A stretch of 5,120 bases of DNA, from positions 1 through 5,120 of the forward strand of contig JAAENB010001013.1 of assembly GCA_024224995.1 (NCBI GenBank). Reading direction: 5' to 3'. The notes beneath the pieces were generated by a model. That model was given only the letters and a program-made list of their open reading frames with translations, did no database searches and had not been told where the DNA came from. Position numbers and translations under genes: made by a program. Positions 4,680 to 5,120 of the stretch are shown in pieces. How positions within the stretch are numbered: the first letter of the stretch is position 1; each line of letters begins with the position of its first letter. Source of the DNA: a bacterium. GTDB lineage: Bacteria; Spirochaetota; UBA4802; UBA5550.

Positions 4680-5120
4680 TTATTTTATTAAAAGAGACGG
4701 TTCCTCTGACACCGGTACGGGTTCCGCCGCAGAAAGAGACGGTTCCTCTGACACCGGTACGGGTTCCGTCGCAGAAAGAGCTCGTTCCTCTGAGACCGGT
4801 ACGGGTTCCGCCGCAGAAAGAGCTCGTTCCTCTGACACCGGTACGGGTTCCGTCGCAGAAAGAGACGGTTCCTCTGAGACCGGTACGGGTTCCGTCGCCG
4901 AAAGAGACCGTCCCTCTGAGACCGGTACGGGTTCCGCCGCCGAAAGAGACGGTTCCTCTGACACCGGTACGGGTTCCGCCGCCGAAGGAGTCGGTTCCTC
5001 TGACACCGATACGGGTTTCGCCGCAGAAGGAGTCGGTTCCTCTGACACCGGTACGGGTTCCGTCGCAGAAGGAGACGGTTCCTCTGACACCGGTACGGGT
5101 TCCGTCGCCGAAGGAGACGG
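4680..5120 (-). CDS. Pro/Glu-rich 14-residue-repeat protein, 5' end beyond the window
   Basis: The visible 146 residues are almost entirely a 14-residue repeat of consensus SEEPSLSAAEPVPV: nine full units, an 11-residue partial unit at the window edge, and a final broken unit SEEPSLLIK followed by the TAA at 4680-4682. The frame is open to the right edge. A GTG at 5088-5090 is only a repeat valine codon, and an upstream start is expected outside. Units differ at fixed places: Pro or Arg at 4, Ser/Thr/Ala at 5, Leu or Pro at 6, Ala or Thr at 9. Three glutamates per unit, prolines and the lack of large hydrophobics predict an extended, acidic, unfolded chain such as a spacer or surface stalk; that is inference. 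This frame is preferred because it alone has GTG/ATG-type codons, a hydrophilic low-complexity composition typical of repeat proteins, and a stop just past the array. The tail ends without an anchor or folded domain. I do not recognise the protein. Confidence 0.6.
   Translation of the reverse strand, partial: PSPSATEPVPVSEEPSPSATEPVPVSEEPTPSAAKPVSVSEEPTPSAAEPVPVSEEPSLSAAEPVPVSEGRSLSATEPVPVSEEPSLSATEPVPVSEERALSAAEPVPVSEERALSATEPVPVSEEPSLSAAEPVPVSEEPSLLIK
4695..5120. repeat. 42-bp tandem repeat array, about ten copies, continuing past the window
   Basis: The core CTCTGA recurs every 42 bases, with the preceding GGTTC/CGTTC at 4699, 4741, 4783, 4825, 4867, 4909 (CGTCC), 4951, 4993, 5035 and 5077, and a new copy beginning at 5119. 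Copies are nearly identical and differ at a few shared sites (GAC/GAG before ACC, GCC/GTC, GCA/GCC, GAAAGA/GAAGGA). There are no spacers. The period is a multiple of three, so copy-number change would keep the reading frame. The GAAGGA form is confined to copies to the right of about 4980 and GAAAGA to those on the left, which suggests block duplication. Confidence 0.95.

Noticed and set aside
5088..5090. GTG as the true start of the repeat protein
   Set aside because: It is the normal valine codon of the repeat, has no ribosome site, and the frame stays open to the window edge.
4695..5120. CRISPR array
   Set aside because: The 42-bp copies abut directly without unique spacers, and the period translates cleanly as 14 residues. 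It is a coding tandem repeat.
4693..5120. + strand coding of the repeat (frames reading DGSSDTGTGSAAER and VPLTPVRVPPQKET)
   Set aside because: Both frames are open, but neither has an ATG, GTG or TTG between the last upstream stop (4645 and 4649) and the array, and no ribosome site is present.

Overview
The window comes from a Gram-negative-type bacterium of moderate GC content. Two predicted exported proteins end in an aromatic residue, as outer-membrane beta-barrels do. The mix of barrel paralogues, a membrane-anchored class III cyclase and a long low-complexity Pro/Glu repeat protein is compatible with a spirochaete. No marker gene is present, so that assignment is only a lean.

Positions 38-1634 hold a two-gene operon on the + strand. 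It encodes a DRE-TIM metal-dependent aldolase-like enzyme (HMGL-like family, the kind often found in surface-polysaccharide clusters). This overlaps by 11 bases a Schiff-base aldolase of the KDPG/KDPGal family, which starts at TTG. The second enzyme matches the DgoA-like (2-keto-3-deoxy-6-phosphogalactonate) branch better than the Eda branch at the residues I can judge. A metal-dependent and a lysine-dependent aldolase, both from families that make or break 2-keto acids, are therefore translationally coupled.

Positions 1635-1749 are an AT-rich gap with a weak sigma70-like promoter and a LacI-type pseudo-palindrome. It precedes a tandem pair (1750-2718 and 2725-3549) of secreted, probable outer-membrane beta-barrel proteins that are diverged paralogues of each other. 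They lie 6 bases apart. The second gene is locally much richer in GC than the first.

Positions 3589-4611 on the - strand encode a four-helix membrane protein with a C-terminal class III nucleotide cyclase domain. Metal and transition-state residues are present, but alanine occupies one of the purine-selecting positions. It converges on the barrel pair across a 39-base gap and has a plausible promoter of its own.

Positions 4680-5120 are a 42-bp tandem repeat array. Read on the - strand it encodes a 14-residue Pro/Val/Ser/Glu-rich repeat, which ends in a stop at 4680 and runs off the right edge of the window. Five of the six frames are open through the array. I found no RNA gene, mobile element or CRISPR array. 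The items most worth a second look are the repeat protein, the barrel pair with its candidate operator, and the substrate questions around the second aldolase and the cyclase.
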